In this document: positions 45,252-54,405 of the stretch, piece after piece | How the letters are laid out: every line of letters begins with the position of its first letter | Numbering within the stretch: position 1 is the first letter of the stretch | Assembly (NCBI GenBank): GCA_026168805.1 | Contig: JAPFDS010000075.1 | Span: forward strand, 1 to 64,000 | Origin: Caryophanales bacterium | GTDB lineage: Bacteria; Bacillota; Bacilli; Bacillales; Amphibacillaceae | Direction of reading: 5' to 3' | Length of the DNA stretch: 64,000 bases | Translations under genes and position numbers: made by a program | Notes under the pieces: generated by a model | Databases searched by the model: none | What the model saw: only the letters and a program-made list of their open reading frames with translations | Told to the model about the DNA's origin: nothing

Positions 45252-45983
45252 ATGAAACAGATTCATACATACATAAAAACTTTAACACTAATAATCATCA
45301 CTGTGTTGGTATTAACAGGGTGTATGTTTCCAAAAGAAGAATTATCTAAAAATCAAATTCCACATGAAGACCAAATTGAACAAGTTCAACTTGCGATTGA
45401 GAAATATCAAGAAAGTACAGGTGGATTGTTACCAATTAAAACAAAACCGAGTGAAACACCTCTTTATGAGAAGTACATTATACAGTTTGATCAACTAAAA
45501 GAAGAAAATTTAATGTCTGAAATTCCAGGGAATTCGTTTGAAAATGGTGGCATTTATCAATATGTACTCATTGATGTAGAAGAAAATCCGACGGTTAAAC
45601 TCATTGACCTTCGCACAACGAGTGAAGTTCAAAAGTTATCTTCAAAAGTATATGCGTATAGAAACAAGCACATGTATCCTCCGTTTGGCGAAACCGTTGC
45701 TAAAGATCTATACACCATTGATTATGAGAAACTAGGATTAACATCTGAACCTACAGTCGTAAGTCCTTATACTCAAAATAACTTACCGTTTGTCATTGAT
45801 GTGAATGGTGATATTTTCATTGATTATCGATATGACCTTACACAAATGATTGATGAGGAAGAGCGATCCCTTACAGAAGGAGAAGATATACGAAATTTAT
45901 TAACGGATGAAAGTCCCTTCGTACCGGCTCATTCACTCCCATATACAGTAGAAAATGATGAACCTGTATTTTTAATTGAATAA
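45252..45983 (+). CDS. yphF: YphF-like lipoprotein
   Basis: A 243-residue predicted lipoprotein: signal segment TLIIITVLVLTGC with lipobox LTGC near residue 24, then a soluble, mostly acidic domain (QLAIEKYQESTGGLLPIKTK). Its place between yphE and spoIVA and its length match B. subtilis YphF. Function unknown. ATG follows AGGAGG, 26 bp after yphE, so the two are likely co-transcribed. A terminator follows. Confidence 0.8.
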   Translation: MKQIHTYIKTLTLIIITVLVLTGCMFPKEELSKNQIPHEDQIEQVQLAIEKYQESTGGLLPIKTKPSETPLYEKYIIQFDQLKEENLMSEIPGNSFENGGIYQYVLIDVEENPTVKLIDLRTTSEVQKLSSKVYAYRNKHMYPPFGETVAKDLYTIDYEKLGLTSEPTVVSPYTQNNLPFVIDVNGDIFIDYRYDLTQMIDEEERSLTEGEDIRNLLTDESPFVPAHSLPYTVENDEPVFLIE

Positions 45984-45994
45984 TTTAGACATAG

Positions 45995-46036
45995 AACCTT
46001 TCTTGAAGCATATATTGTTTCTAGAAAGGTTTTTTT
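45995..46036 (+). terminator. terminator after yphF
   Basis: AACCTTTCT and AGAAAGGTT form a 9-bp stem with a long (19-nt) loop, then seven T residues. Confidence 0.75.
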
Positions 46037-46095
46037 GTTCGAGTCTATTTTATTTTTAGTGGAATGAAAAAATTTAATAGAACTATATCTTTGTA

Positions 46096-46125
46096 TCATA
46101 TTTTGGTAGGACAACATCATACACT
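46096..46125 (+). promoter_or_regulatory. sigma-E promoter of spoIVA
   Basis: CATACACT (46118-46125) matches the sigma-E -10 consensus CATACAHT fully. TCATATT (46096-46102), 15 bp upstream, matches the -35 GHATATT at 6 of 7. spoIVA is a sigma-E gene in B. subtilis. Confidence 0.7.
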
Positions 46126-46190
46126 TGTAATGGCAAATACATGAGGAGAAATGACGTCGGAATAGCATTCCAGATTTGGGAGGAGATCAC

Positions 46191-47669
46191 TTGGAAAAAG
46201 TAGATATTTTTAAAGACATTTCTAAACGGACAGATGGTGATATTTATTTAGGTATTGTAGGGGCTGTGAGAACAGGAAAATCTACATTTATCAAAAAGTT
46301 TATGGAATTAGTTGTTTTACCGAATATTGAAGAAGAAAGTGAGCGCGAACGAGCACATGACGAACTACCACAAAGTGCGGCAGGTAAAACGATTATGACA
46401 ACAGAACCAAAGTTTGTTCCGAACCAGGCTGTTTCTGTTGAGGTCGAAGAAGGATTGGATGTAAACGTAAGACTTGTTGACTGTGTTGGTTACGCCGTTG
46501 ACAGTGCGAAAGGTTTTGAAGATGAAAATGGACCCCGAATGATTCACACACCTTGGTATGAAGATCCAATTCCATTCCATGATGCTGCTGAAATTGGCAC
46601 AAGAAAAGTTATTCAAGAACACTCAACTATTGGAGTGGTCGTTACAACAGACGGAACAATTGGAGAAATTGAACGTCATGATTACGTACAAGCAGAAGAA
46701 AAAGTAGTTGAAGAATTAAAAGAAGTAGGTAAGCCATTTATAATGGTCATTAATTCCGTTCGTCCAACGAGTCAAGAGACTGAACTTTTGCGACAAGAGC
46801 TTGTTGAAAAGTATGATATTCCTGTATTAGCTATGAGTGTAGAATCCATGTCAGAGCACGATGTATACAATGTACTAAGAGAGTCTTTATACGAATTTCC
46901 CGTATTGGAAGTTAATGTCAATTTACCAAGTTGGGTAATGGTGTTAAATGATGAACATTGGTTACGAAAAAGTTATGAAGGAGCAATCCATTCAACTGTT
47001 CAAAATATTAAACGGTTACGTGATGTGAATCATATTATCGGAGATTTCAACGAATACGATCATATTGATTATGCTCAACTTGCCGGTATGGAAATGGGAG
47101 AAGGTATAGCAGAAATTGATTTATATGCTCCAGATTATTTATATGACGAAGTTTTAAAGGAAGTTGTAGGTGAAGAAATTAGAGGGAAAGACCATTTGTT
47201 AGAACTTATGCAAGATTTTGCTCATGCAAAACGCGAATATGATCAAGTGGCAGGAGCTTTGCAAATGGTTAAACAAACTGGCTATGGAATTGCAACTCCA
47301 ACGGTGGAAGATATGGTATTAGACGAACCTGAGATTATTCGTCAAGGCTCAAGATACGGTGTTCGGTTGAGGGCGGATGCGCCATCGATTCACATGATTA
47401 AAGTAGATGTCCAATCTGAATTTGCACCAATAATAGGGACAGAAAAACAAAGTGAAGAATTAGTCCGTTATCTCATGCAAGACTTTGAAGAAGATCCTTT
47501 ATCCATTTGGGAGTCCGATATTTTTGGTCGATCACTAAATTCGATCGTCCGAGAAGGCATACAGGCAAAAATAGCTTTAATGCCAGAAAATGCTAGATAT
47601 AAATTAAAAGATACACTAGAGCGGATTATTAATGAAGGCTCTCGTGGTCTCATAGCAATTATATTATAA
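46191..47669 (+). CDS. spoIVA: stage IV sporulation protein A (coat ATPase)
   Basis: A 492-residue ATPase, exactly the B. subtilis length, that polymerises on the forespore surface as the base of the spore coat. N-terminal NTPase: Walker A GAVRTGKST (residues 24-32), with LVDCVGYAVD next. A middle domain and the near-invariant C terminus ENARYKLKDTLERIINEGSR follow. Start is TTG 46191 after GGGAGGAG; an in-frame TTG at 46176 lies before it. Confidence 0.96.
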   Translation: MEKVDIFKDISKRTDGDIYLGIVGAVRTGKSTFIKKFMELVVLPNIEEESERERAHDELPQSAAGKTIMTTEPKFVPNQAVSVEVEEGLDVNVRLVDCVGYAVDSAKGFEDENGPRMIHTPWYEDPIPFHDAAEIGTRKVIQEHSTIGVVVTTDGTIGEIERHDYVQAEEKVVEELKEVGKPFIMVINSVRPTSQETELLRQELVEKYDIPVLAMSVESMSEHDVYNVLRESLYEFPVLEVNVNLPSWVMVLNDEHWLRKSYEGAIHSTVQNIKRLRDVNHIIGDFNEYDHIDYAQLAGMEMGEGIAEIDLYAPDYLYDEVLKEVVGEEIRGKDHLLELMQDFAHAKREYDQVAGALQMVKQTGYGIATPTVEDMVLDEPEIIRQGSRYGVRLRADAPSIHMIKVDVQSEFAPIIGTEKQSEELVRYLMQDFEEDPLSIWESDIFGRSLNSIVREGIQAKIALMPENARYKLKDTLERIINEGSRGLIAIIL

Positions 47670-47695
47670 GCAGCTTTTAAGTAAGCTGCTTTTTT
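47668..47695 (+). terminator. terminator after spoIVA
   Basis: AAGCAGCTT and AAGCTGCTT form a 9-bp stem with a 6-nt loop and T run; the left arm overlaps the stop codon. Confidence 0.85.
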
Positions 47696-47745
47696 GTTTT
47701 TTAAAATAAAAATCGAATATATTTATAAAAAATACAAGAATTATG

Positions 47746-47774
47746 TTGAAATTTATGCCAAAGTCCTATAGTAT
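47746..47774 (+). promoter_or_regulatory. candidate sigma-A promoter of hbs
   Basis: TTGAAA (47746-47751) and TAGTAT (47769-47774) with a 17-bp spacer, 123 bp before the hbs start. Another weak -10-like box (TATAAA) lies nearer the gene, so hbs may have more than one start. Confidence 0.35.
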
Positions 47775-47897
47775 AAGCGTTGTCATCGAAATAAATAGAT
47801 GACTTATCGTATAAAATTTGCCAAAATGGTAAACAAATGGTGATAGATTCATTTAGTTCTATTCCATTACAAACTCTTTTAGGAGGAGGTGAATATC

Positions 47898-48176
47898 ATG
47901 AATAAAACAGATTTAGTTAATGCAGTTGCAGAAACAAGTGAACTTTCTAAAAAAGATGCTGCAAAAGCAGTTGATGCTGTTTTCCAAACGATCATGGATT
48001 CACTCAAGTCTGGTGATAAGGTTCAAATTATTGGATTCGGTAATTTTGAAGTACGTGATCGATCAGCTCGTAAAGGTAGAAATCCACAAACTGGAGAAGA
48101 GATTCAAATTCCAGCGAGCAAAGTTCCAGCATTTAGAGCAGGTAAAGCCCTTAAAGATGCAGTTAAAGAAGGCTAA
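47898..48176 (+). CDS. hbs: DNA-binding protein HU
   Basis: A 92-residue histone-like protein that bends and compacts DNA, nearly identical in plan to B. subtilis HBsu (92 aa). The signature [20 protein letters not shown] forms the DNA-gripping arm start. ATG 47898 follows a very strong AGGAGGAGGTG, fitting an abundant protein. It stands alone between a long leader and a strong terminator. Confidence 0.97.
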   Translation: MNKTDLVNAVAETSELSKKDAAKAVDAVFQTIMDSLKSGDKVQIIGFGNFEVRDRSARKGRNPQTGEEIQIPASKVPAFRAGKALKDAVKEG

Positions 48177-48190
48177 TCTACATAGGGTGC

Positions 48191-48222
48191 AAAAGGGTAC
48201 GTACATTACGTACCCTTTTTTT
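48191..48222 (+). terminator. terminator after hbs
   Basis: AAAAGGGTACGTA pairs perfectly with TACGTACCCTTTT (13 bp) with a 3-nt loop and T run. Confidence 0.9.
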
Positions 48223-48423
48223 AGTGGACATAATCCTGAAATTTTGAACGGATTTGTTGTGCTAACAAGATTGTTATGTAATATTAGAGATACAATTATT
48301 CTTTACATAGTTTATATAAGTATTTTAATGATTCATACATATCATTACATAGAATATTTTTCACAACAAAAACAATAGTCTATGAATACTATTATACAAA
48401 ATTAAAAGTAAGGGGCGTTACAT

Positions 48424-48669
48424 GTGAGCGAAACAAGTGCGAAAACTGACTTTTTTATAATAAAAGCTTTAGAGGATGGTGTAAATGTTATTGGGCTGAC
48501 GCGTGGTACAAATACACGGTTCCATCATTCTGAAAATCTTGATAAAGGTGAAGTTATGATTGCTCAATTTACGGAACATACATCTGCTGTAAAAATTCGT
48601 GGTAAAGCATTGATTAAATCCGCACATGGGGAAATTGAAAGTGGAGGAAAAGAGTCGACATCTGAGTGA
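48424..48669 (+). CDS. mtrB: trp RNA-binding attenuation protein TRAP
   Basis: An 81-residue TRAP subunit. In B. subtilis an 11-subunit ring bound to tryptophan grips (G/U)AG repeats in trp leader RNA. The core [16 protein letters not shown] and [10 protein letters not shown] (tryptophan pocket) is intact. Of the three RNA-contact residues (Lys37, Lys56 and Arg58 in B. subtilis), Lys57 and Arg59 are present here, but the first is Asn38 (SENLDKGE). folE, normally just upstream, is absent. GTG 48424 follows AAGGGG. The TGA stop spans the left junction of repeat copy 4. Confidence 0.93.
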   Translation: MSETSAKTDFFIIKALEDGVNVIGLTRGTNTRFHHSENLDKGEVMIAQFTEHTSAVKIRGKALIKSAHGEIESGGKESTSE

Positions 48670-48780
48670 ATTTCATAATTACCAACACCAGCTATGTCAA
48701 TATAGCATGTAGTTACGAATGATTTAACTGAACTACATGCAGAAGTGAAATGCGTAAAATACGTATTATGAAATGCACTA
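48668..48780 (+). repeat. MITE-like repeat, copy 4 (113 bp, degraded right end)
   Basis: Starts GAATTTCATAATTACC like copy 2 and ends CGTATTATGAAATGCACTA, two changes from the consensus end. Hairpin arms CATGTAGTT and AACTACATG pair over 9 bp. Flanking octamers ATCTGAGT and ATCCATAT do not match well, so any target duplication has decayed. It begins at the mtrB stop codon. Confidence 0.8.
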
Positions 48781-49118
48781 ATCCATATAAGAATATAAAA
48801 CATACGTCAATATACGTATTTTTATGGTATAATTAATAATGATGATTCTTTACATGTATAAAGTTAAGCTGTTCTATTTTAAATATATTTGATTAGTGTT
48901 TTAAAGTATCAATACTTCCATAAAGAACATGCTACTGATTGCTTATGAAATATTTTATGCACAATCGTATGATTCATGATATTTCAAATGCACTTACTAC
49001 ATGATATGAATGATTTATTCAATCAGTTGGATCGATTCAAAGTATATAATAAATAACCATCTATATACATTTGATAGAACCCAAGTGAAGATCTATCTTC
49101 GGATAATGGAAGGATTGG
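48670..49118 (+). other. 449-bp intergenic region between mtrB and hepS
   Basis: The first quarter is repeat copy 4. Beyond it the DNA is very AT-rich with no gene. TATAAT (48828-48833) is a possible -10 without a clear -35. A loose inverted repeat TGAAATAT/ATATTTCA lies at about 48945-48990. I see no riboswitch or T-box that I can name. Confidence 0.5.
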
Positions 49119-49907
49119 GTGATTGTTTTGGCTATGTTAGCAAACGAAATAAAACAACTTAAACAGCATATAGAACATAAAATGAACCATAAATATGTTG
49201 ATATATATATACAACGACCATTGATCAATGATTTGACGCTTGAACTCTTATATTATGCAACGGACGATATTTCCTCCGAAATGGAAGAGGCCCATGCACA
49301 TATAACTGCTACAATTCTTGTTCAAACTGCATTAAACGCACATGAGCTTGTTCGAAATGATGAGCCTCGTTTAATGGCTGATGAGGAGAAGAAAGAAAAA
49401 CAACTCCTTGTTCTAGCTGGAGATTATTATAGTGGTTTATATTACCTTTTATTATCTGAAATTCAAGATGTGAAAATGGTTAACGTTCTTGCAAAAGGAA
49501 TTCAAGATGTGAATGAGAAGAAAATGCAATTATACTATTCAGAATATAGCAGTTTAGATGATTTTATTGAATTGTTATTACACATACACACGACGATTAT
49601 TACTTGCGTATCTAGTTACCTGTTCCAACCAACTGTAGCAAATATGATTAAAAACATCGTTCGTCTACATTTTCTTTTACAAGAAGTTCATCAAGAAAAT
49701 TCACTCATAGATTCTCACCTGGAACATCAGACGGTTCAGTGTAAGGAACGTAAACTTCAAACCATCCGTACACATATTGATGAGCATGTGCAATCCATCG
49801 AAAAGGAACTGATATATATAGATACATTGCCTCATACTTTCACTCGATTTGTGCGATGCTTTTTAAATAATGAGGTCTATGATATTTCAGCAGCAGAGGA
49901 AGGGTAA
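49119..49907 (+). CDS. hepS: heptaprenyl diphosphate synthase component I
   Basis: About 262 residues; the small, non-catalytic subunit that sets chain length with HepT in making the C35 tail of menaquinone-7. The recognisable stretch is LLVLAGDYYSGLYYLLLSEI near residue 108. The start is uncertain: GTG 49119, TTG 49128 and ATG 49134 are all in frame behind GGAAGGATTGGG. Sequence conservation in this family is low, so the name relies on that motif plus the hepS-menG-hepT order. Confidence 0.87.
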   Translation: MIVLAMLANEIKQLKQHIEHKMNHKYVDIYIQRPLINDLTLELLYYATDDISSEMEEAHAHITATILVQTALNAHELVRNDEPRLMADEEKKEKQLLVLAGDYYSGLYYLLLSEIQDVKMVNVLAKGIQDVNEKKMQLYYSEYSSLDDFIELLLHIHTTIITCVSSYLFQPTVANMIKNIVRLHFLLQEVHQENSLIDSHLEHQTVQCKERKLQTIRTHIDEHVQSIEKELIYIDTLPHTFTRFVRCFLNNEVYDISAAEEG

Positions 49908-49910
49908 GCT

Positions 49911-50618
49911 ATGGAAGAAAAATCTAAAGAAAAACGTGTGCATGATGTATTTGAGAATATATATGAAAATTATGATACAATGAATTCTGTCATTTCTTTT
50001 CAAAGGCATAAAGCTTGGAGAAAAGATGTTATGAAACGGATGAACGTTAAAGAAGGTTCTAAAGCATTAGATGTTTGTTGTGGGACGGGGGACTGGTCTT
50101 TTTCCCTTGCAGAAGAAGTAGGCAGCAATGGTGAAGTGGTGGGACTTGATTTTAGTGAAAATATGCTTTCAGTAGCACAACATAAACTGGATGCACATGA
50201 ACAAGAAGTACCTCTTCAATTCATTCATGGAAATGCTATGGAGCTACCTTTTGATGATCATTCATTCGATTATGTGACCATCGGATTTGGTCTACGAAAC
50301 GTACCGGACTATATGACTACTTTAAAAGAAATGCACCGTGTATTAAAACCTGATGGTAAAGCAGTTTGTTTAGAAACTTCACAACCTACTTTAATAGGAT
50401 ATCGACAACTATACTTTTTTTATTTCCGCTTTATTATGCCATTATTAGCTAGAGTTCTCGTAAAAAGTTATGACGAATACGCTTGGCTAAATGAATCAAC
50501 AAAAGACTTCCCCAATAAAAAAGAATTAAAAGGTATGTTTGAAGATGCAGGATTTAAAAATGTGCAAGTGAAAAGTTATACAGGCGGAGTCGCTGCAATG
50601 CATTTAGGAATCAAATAA
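49911..50618 (+). CDS. menG: demethylmenaquinone methyltransferase MenG (UbiE family)
   Basis: A 235-residue SAM-dependent methyltransferase for the last step of menaquinone synthesis. SAM motif [37 protein letters not shown], a family hallmark; and the C-terminal [14 protein letters not shown]. It starts 3 bp after hepS, so they share a transcript. Confidence 0.95.
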   Translation: MEEKSKEKRVHDVFENIYENYDTMNSVISFQRHKAWRKDVMKRMNVKEGSKALDVCCGTGDWSFSLAEEVGSNGEVVGLDFSENMLSVAQHKLDAHEQEVPLQFIHGNAMELPFDDHSFDYVTIGFGLRNVPDYMTTLKEMHRVLKPDGKAVCLETSQPTLIGYRQLYFFYFRFIMPLLARVLVKSYDEYAWLNESTKDFPNKKELKGMFEDAGFKNVQVKSYTGGVAAMHLGIK

Positions 50619-50656
50619 TATGAAAAAATAGGATTTTTAAAATAAAGGTGACATGC

Positions 50657-51625
50657 ATGAAACTAGCTAAAGCATATGGTTTTTTAAAAAAAGATTTATA
50701 TATAATTGAAGAAGCTCTAAAAGATGCAATTCAAGCAGAACATCCTATATTGAGACAAGCGTCCACCCAATTACTAGAAGCTGGTGGGAAACGAATTCGA
50801 CCTGTATTCGTGTTACTTGCCAGTCAATTAGGTGTTTCGGATATGCAAAAGGTCATAGAGGTTGCGACAACGCTAGAGTTAATCCACATGGCTACGCTTG
50901 TACACGATGACGTGATTGACGATTCCGAATTAAGACGAGGCAAGCCAACGATCAAAAAGACATATGGAAATAAAGTTGCCATGTATACTGGGGATTATAT
51001 TTTAGCGCGTTCTTTAGAACAAATTTCGAAAGTAAAAGATCCACGTGTGCATGATATTCTGTCAAAATCTTTAGTAGAAGTATGCGTAGGAGAGATTGAA
51101 CAAATAAAAGATCAATACAACATTGATCAAGCCATCCATACATACTTCAAAAGAATCAAAAGAAAAACGGCATTATTGATTGCAACTAGTTGTCAATTAG
51201 GTGCAATTGTGAGTGGTGCATCAGATGAAGTTGTACATAAAATGTATACATATGGATATTGTATTGGAATGTCTTACCAAATTATTGATGATATTCTCGA
51301 CTTCACAGCTACTGAAGACGAGTTAGGTAAACCTACTGGAAATGATTTAGTCCAAGGAAATATTACCCTTCCTGTCTTCTTTGCTAAAAAAGATCCGAAT
51401 TTTAAGCAATTATTAAAAAAACATTGTGTAAATGAAGAAGAGATGAAAGAACATATTCAACCTATACTACAAGCCTTGCACCAAACGAATGCAATTGAAG
51501 ATTCATATAAAATTAGTGAAAAGTACTTAGATCGTGCTTTAGAAGCATTAGATGATATACCTTCTTCAAGAGCAAAAAAGACTCTCTATAATATTGCTAC
51601 ATATATTGGTGCAAGACGTTCTTAA
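50657..51625 (+). CDS. hepT: heptaprenyl diphosphate synthase component II
   Basis: A 322-residue trans-prenyltransferase, the catalytic partner of HepS. First Asp-rich motif LVHDDVIDDSELRRGKPT; second motif YQIIDDILDF; GGKRIRPVFVLL near the N terminus. ATG 50657 follows AAAGGTG at suitable distance; an in-frame GTG (50648) overlaps the Shine-Dalgarno. Its N terminus is shorter than that of B. subtilis HepT (about 348 aa). Confidence 0.94.
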   Translation: MKLAKAYGFLKKDLYIIEEALKDAIQAEHPILRQASTQLLEAGGKRIRPVFVLLASQLGVSDMQKVIEVATTLELIHMATLVHDDVIDDSELRRGKPTIKKTYGNKVAMYTGDYILARSLEQISKVKDPRVHDILSKSLVEVCVGEIEQIKDQYNIDQAIHTYFKRIKRKTALLIATSCQLGAIVSGASDEVVHKMYTYGYCIGMSYQIIDDILDFTATEDELGKPTGNDLVQGNITLPVFFAKKDPNFKQLLKKHCVNEEEMKEHIQPILQALHQTNAIEDSYKISEKYLDRALEALDDIPSSRAKKTLYNIATYIGARRS

Positions 51626-51698
51626 TTGTTATTTAATGAAAAATTTGATAAGCTTTTAGCGGTTCATATTTTAAAGTACATAAAATGAGGTGTAATGA

Positions 51699-52145
51699 AT
51701 GGAAAAAACATTTTTAATGGTAAAACCAGATGGAGTTCAACGTAATTTAGTAGGTAGTATTGTTCAGCGATTTGAAGAGAAAGGCTTTACACTTGTTGGT
51801 TCTAAGTTAATGCAAATTTCAAATGACTTAGCTGAAACACATTATGGAGAACATAAAGAACGTCCATTTTTTGGAGAGCTTGTTGAATTTATTACTTCTG
51901 GACCAGTATTTGCTATGGTTTGGGAAGGTGAAGACGTCATTAAAACAGCACGCACAATGATGGGAGCAACAAACCCTCAAGAGGCGTCACCAGGAACGAT
52001 TCGCGGTGATCACGGTATAACTGTAGGTAAAAATATTATCCATGGTTCTGATTCCACTGAAAGTGCTGAAAGAGAAATTAACCTTTTCTTTTCAGAAGAA
52101 GAGCTTGTATCTTACACAAAACAAGATGATACGTGGATTTACTAA
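51699..52145 (+). CDS. ndk: nucleoside diphosphate kinase
   Basis: A 148-residue enzyme that transfers the gamma phosphate from ATP to other NDPs. The phosphorylated His is in [16 protein letters not shown] terminus [18 protein letters not shown] and [18 protein letters not shown] are typical. ATG follows GAGGTG. Followed by a compact terminator, as a single-gene unit or the end of hepS-menG-hepT-ndk. Confidence 0.97.
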   Translation: MEKTFLMVKPDGVQRNLVGSIVQRFEEKGFTLVGSKLMQISNDLAETHYGEHKERPFFGELVEFITSGPVFAMVWEGEDVIKTARTMMGATNPQEASPGTIRGDHGITVGKNIIHGSDSTESAEREINLFFSEEELVSYTKQDDTWIY

Positions 52146-52149
52146 AAAG

Positions 52150-52177
52150 AAACGCCTCCGGTAACGTGAGGCGTTTT
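52150..52177 (+). terminator. terminator after ndk
   Basis: AAACGCCTC and GAGGCGTTT form a 9-bp stem with a 9-nt loop and a short T run. Confidence 0.8.
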
Positions 52178-52235
52178 ATGTAATGGTTTTAAAATAAAGT
52201 AAAGATATTTATACAGAGAAAGAAGTGAGAGAGTC

Positions 52236-53015
52236 ATGGGGGATGACTATAGTTCTTTTAAGCCACTAATTAGACGTAAGATTGGTGTGAATTTGGATTT
52301 ATATAAAGAAGCACAAATGAAACGACGATTAACATCTTTACGAAACCAAAAAGGCTATTCTACGTTTGCAGATTATTTTAAAGCGTTGGATCAAGACCAA
52401 GAACTTCTGAATGAATTTGTCGATCGCATCACCATTAATGTTTCAGAATTTTACAGAAACCCAAAGAGATGGGAAGTGTTGCATCAAACCATTTTCCCTC
52501 TATTGCTCAAAGAACATCGAAACCAACCATTAACCATATGGAGCGCTGCTTGTTCTACAGGTGAAGAGCCTTATAGTGTTGCAATGATGATGAATACATA
52601 TTTTCCAGAAGAAAATGTGCGTATTATAGCTACTGACATTGATGAAGGAGCACTTGAAAAAGCGAAAGCAGGTATTTATCAAAAAAATGCATTAAAAGAT
52701 TTGCCACGGGTTTTACAAAAAAAGTATTTTACGGAGAAACATCATTTATTTCACATAGATCCAAAAATCAAAAATATGGTTACGTTTAAAAAACACAATT
52801 TACTTGCTGATACATATCCAAAAGAAGTGCATTTAATTATCTGTCGCAATGTATTGATCTACTTTACAGATGATGCGAAGGAGCAAATTTATCATAATTT
52901 TAGTAAATCATTAACGAATAACGGCGTGCTCTTTGTTGGTAGCACAGAGCAAATTTTTAATCCGAATGACTATAAACTATCTTTAATTGACACCTTTTAT
53001 TATCAAAAGCGATAA
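52236..53015 (+). CDS. cheR: chemotaxis protein methyltransferase CheR
   Basis: A 259-residue SAM-dependent enzyme that methylates glutamates of chemoreceptors. The N-terminal helical domain contains RRLTSLRNQKGYSTFADYF. The C-terminal methyltransferase shows SAACSTGEEPYSVAMMM, IIATDIDEGALEKA and LIICRNVLIYF. A weak GAGAGAG Shine-Dalgarno precedes ATG. Together with motI it shows that the organism is, or descends from, a motile one. Confidence 0.95.
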   Translation: MGDDYSSFKPLIRRKIGVNLDLYKEAQMKRRLTSLRNQKGYSTFADYFKALDQDQELLNEFVDRITINVSEFYRNPKRWEVLHQTIFPLLLKEHRNQPLTIWSAACSTGEEPYSVAMMMNTYFPEENVRIIATDIDEGALEKAKAGIYQKNALKDLPRVLQKKYFTEKHHLFHIDPKIKNMVTFKKHNLLADTYPKEVHLIICRNVLIYFTDDAKEQIYHNFSKSLTNNGVLFVGSTEQIFNPNDYKLSLIDTFYYQKR

Positions 53016-53047
53016 AACACTTCTAATAAATGATTAGAAGTGTTTTT
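53014..53047 (+). terminator. terminator after cheR
   Basis: AAAACACTTCTAAT and ATTAGAAGTGTTTT form a perfect 14-bp stem with a 5-nt loop and T run. Confidence 0.88.
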
Positions 53048-53141
53048 CCATATAGTAATTCAGTCAATGCGAATATTATTGTTTGTTTTTTCTGAAATCA
53101 AAGTTATTTGACGATAATATATAACAGAATCCAAAGACTTT

Positions 53142-53170
53142 TGCATATTTACATAAAAGTATATATAATT
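53142..53170 (+). promoter_or_regulatory. sigma-A promoter of the aro operon
   Basis: TTGCAT (53142-53147), exactly 17 bp, TATAAT (53165-53170). aroC starts 68 bp downstream. The short leader shows no run of (G/U)AG repeats that would bind TRAP. Confidence 0.65.
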
Positions 53171-53238
53171 AAAAGATATATTTACCTATGTAAACAGAAT
53201 TTACAATCAAATACATCATCTAATTGGGGGAAAAAGAA

Positions 53239-54405
53239 ATGCGTTACTTAACTGCTGGAGAATCTCATGGAAAACAATTAACGACAATTATTGAAGGAAT
53301 ACCTGCTCGTATGCCTTTACTACAGGAAGATATTAATCACTCTTTACTTGAGAGACAAAAAGGACATGGCCGTGGAAGAAGAATGCAAATAGAAAAAGAT
53401 TTAGTTGATATTACAAGTGGTGTGAGACATGGATACACATTAGGCTCACCGATTGCGCTCGTTGTACATAATGATGACTTTAAACATTGGACGAAAATCA
53501 TGGGTGAAGACCCTGTGGAAGATGATAAAAAAATCAGACGTGTGATATCTCGACCAAGACCTGGACATGCAGACTTGAATGGTGCACTTAAATACGGTCA
53601 TCGTGATATGCGTAACGTGCTTGAGCGTTCTTCTGCTAGAGAAACGACTGTTCGCGTTGCTGCAGGAGCAGTTGCAAAAACACTTTTACGTCATTTAGGT
53701 ATCGAGGTGACTGCATATGTACGTGAAATTGCGGGAATTAAAGCGGATGAAGATACGTCTTTAACTGTGAAAGAAAGAAGAGAAATTTCAGAAAAATCAC
53801 CTGTTCGTACATTGGACCCAAAAATCGAACAACAAATGATGGATGCTATTGATCAAGCGAAAGAAGATGGTGATTCCATCGGAGGCGTAGTAGAAGCTTA
53901 TGTTGAAGGAATGCCTGCAGGTATTGGGTCATATGTTCAATACGATCGTAAATTAGATGCACGTATAGGCGGTAGTGTGCTAAGCATTAATGCCTTTAAA
54001 GGAGTCGAATTCGGCCTAGGATTTGAGGCAGCTCGTAAAAATGGGAGTGAAGTACATGATGAAATCTTATGGAACGAAGAAGATGGCTATACAAGACGCA
54101 CAAACCGTTTAGGTGGATTTGAAGGTGGAATGACCACGGGTATGCCAATTGTTGTTAAAGGGGTCATGAAACCAATTCCAACCCTATATAAACCACTTCA
54201 AAGTGTCGACATTGAAACAAAAGAACCGTTTAATGCGAGCATCGAACGTTCAGATTCATGTGCCGTCCCGGCTGCAGCTGTTGTCATGGAACACGTTGTT
54301 GCATTTGAACTTGCTAAAGCAATCACTGAACAATTTTCAAGTGATCACTTTCCACAACTTAAAGCAGCTGTGGAGGCATACCGAGAAGAAATTAGGTGTT
54401 TCTAA
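53239..54405 (+). CDS. aroC: chorismate synthase
   Basis: A 388-residue FMN-dependent enzyme converting EPSP to chorismate (named AroF in B. subtilis). Signatures: [10 protein letters not shown] at the N terminus, [34 protein letters not shown] and [16 protein letters not shown] 53239 follows GGGGGAAAAAG; an upstream in-frame start would include that site. First gene of aroC-aroB-aroH-hisC-tyrA-aroA. Confidence 0.96.
   Translation: MRYLTAGESHGKQLTTIIEGIPARMPLLQEDINHSLLERQKGHGRGRRMQIEKDLVDITSGVRHGYTLGSPIALVVHNDDFKHWTKIMGEDPVEDDKKIRRVISRPRPGHADLNGALKYGHRDMRNVLERSSARETTVRVAAGAVAKTLLRHLGIEVTAYVREIAGIKADEDTSLTVKERREISEKSPVRTLDPKIEQQMMDAIDQAKEDGDSIGGVVEAYVEGMPAGIGSYVQYDRKLDARIGGSVLSINAFKGVEFGLGFEAARKNGSEVHDEILWNEEDGYTRRTNRLGGFEGGMTTGMPIVVKGVMKPIPTLYKPLQSVDIETKEPFNASIERSDSCAVPAAAVVMEHVVAFELAKAITEQFSSDHFPQLKAAVEAYREEIRCF

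Noticed and set aside
47920-48378. Overlapping open frame through hbs
   Set aside because: A frame-shifted shadow of the highly conserved HU gene; the predicted protein has no family features.
48668-48780. Repeat copy 4 as a trp-type attenuator for mtrB or hepS
   Set aside because: Three sequence-related copies at unrelated loci show that it is an interspersed repeat; no T run follows its hairpin.
53048-53238. Possible TRAP or T-box leader before aroC
   Set aside because: There is no series of (G/U)AG repeats and no T-box specifier/antiterminator layout; only a sigma-A promoter is supported.
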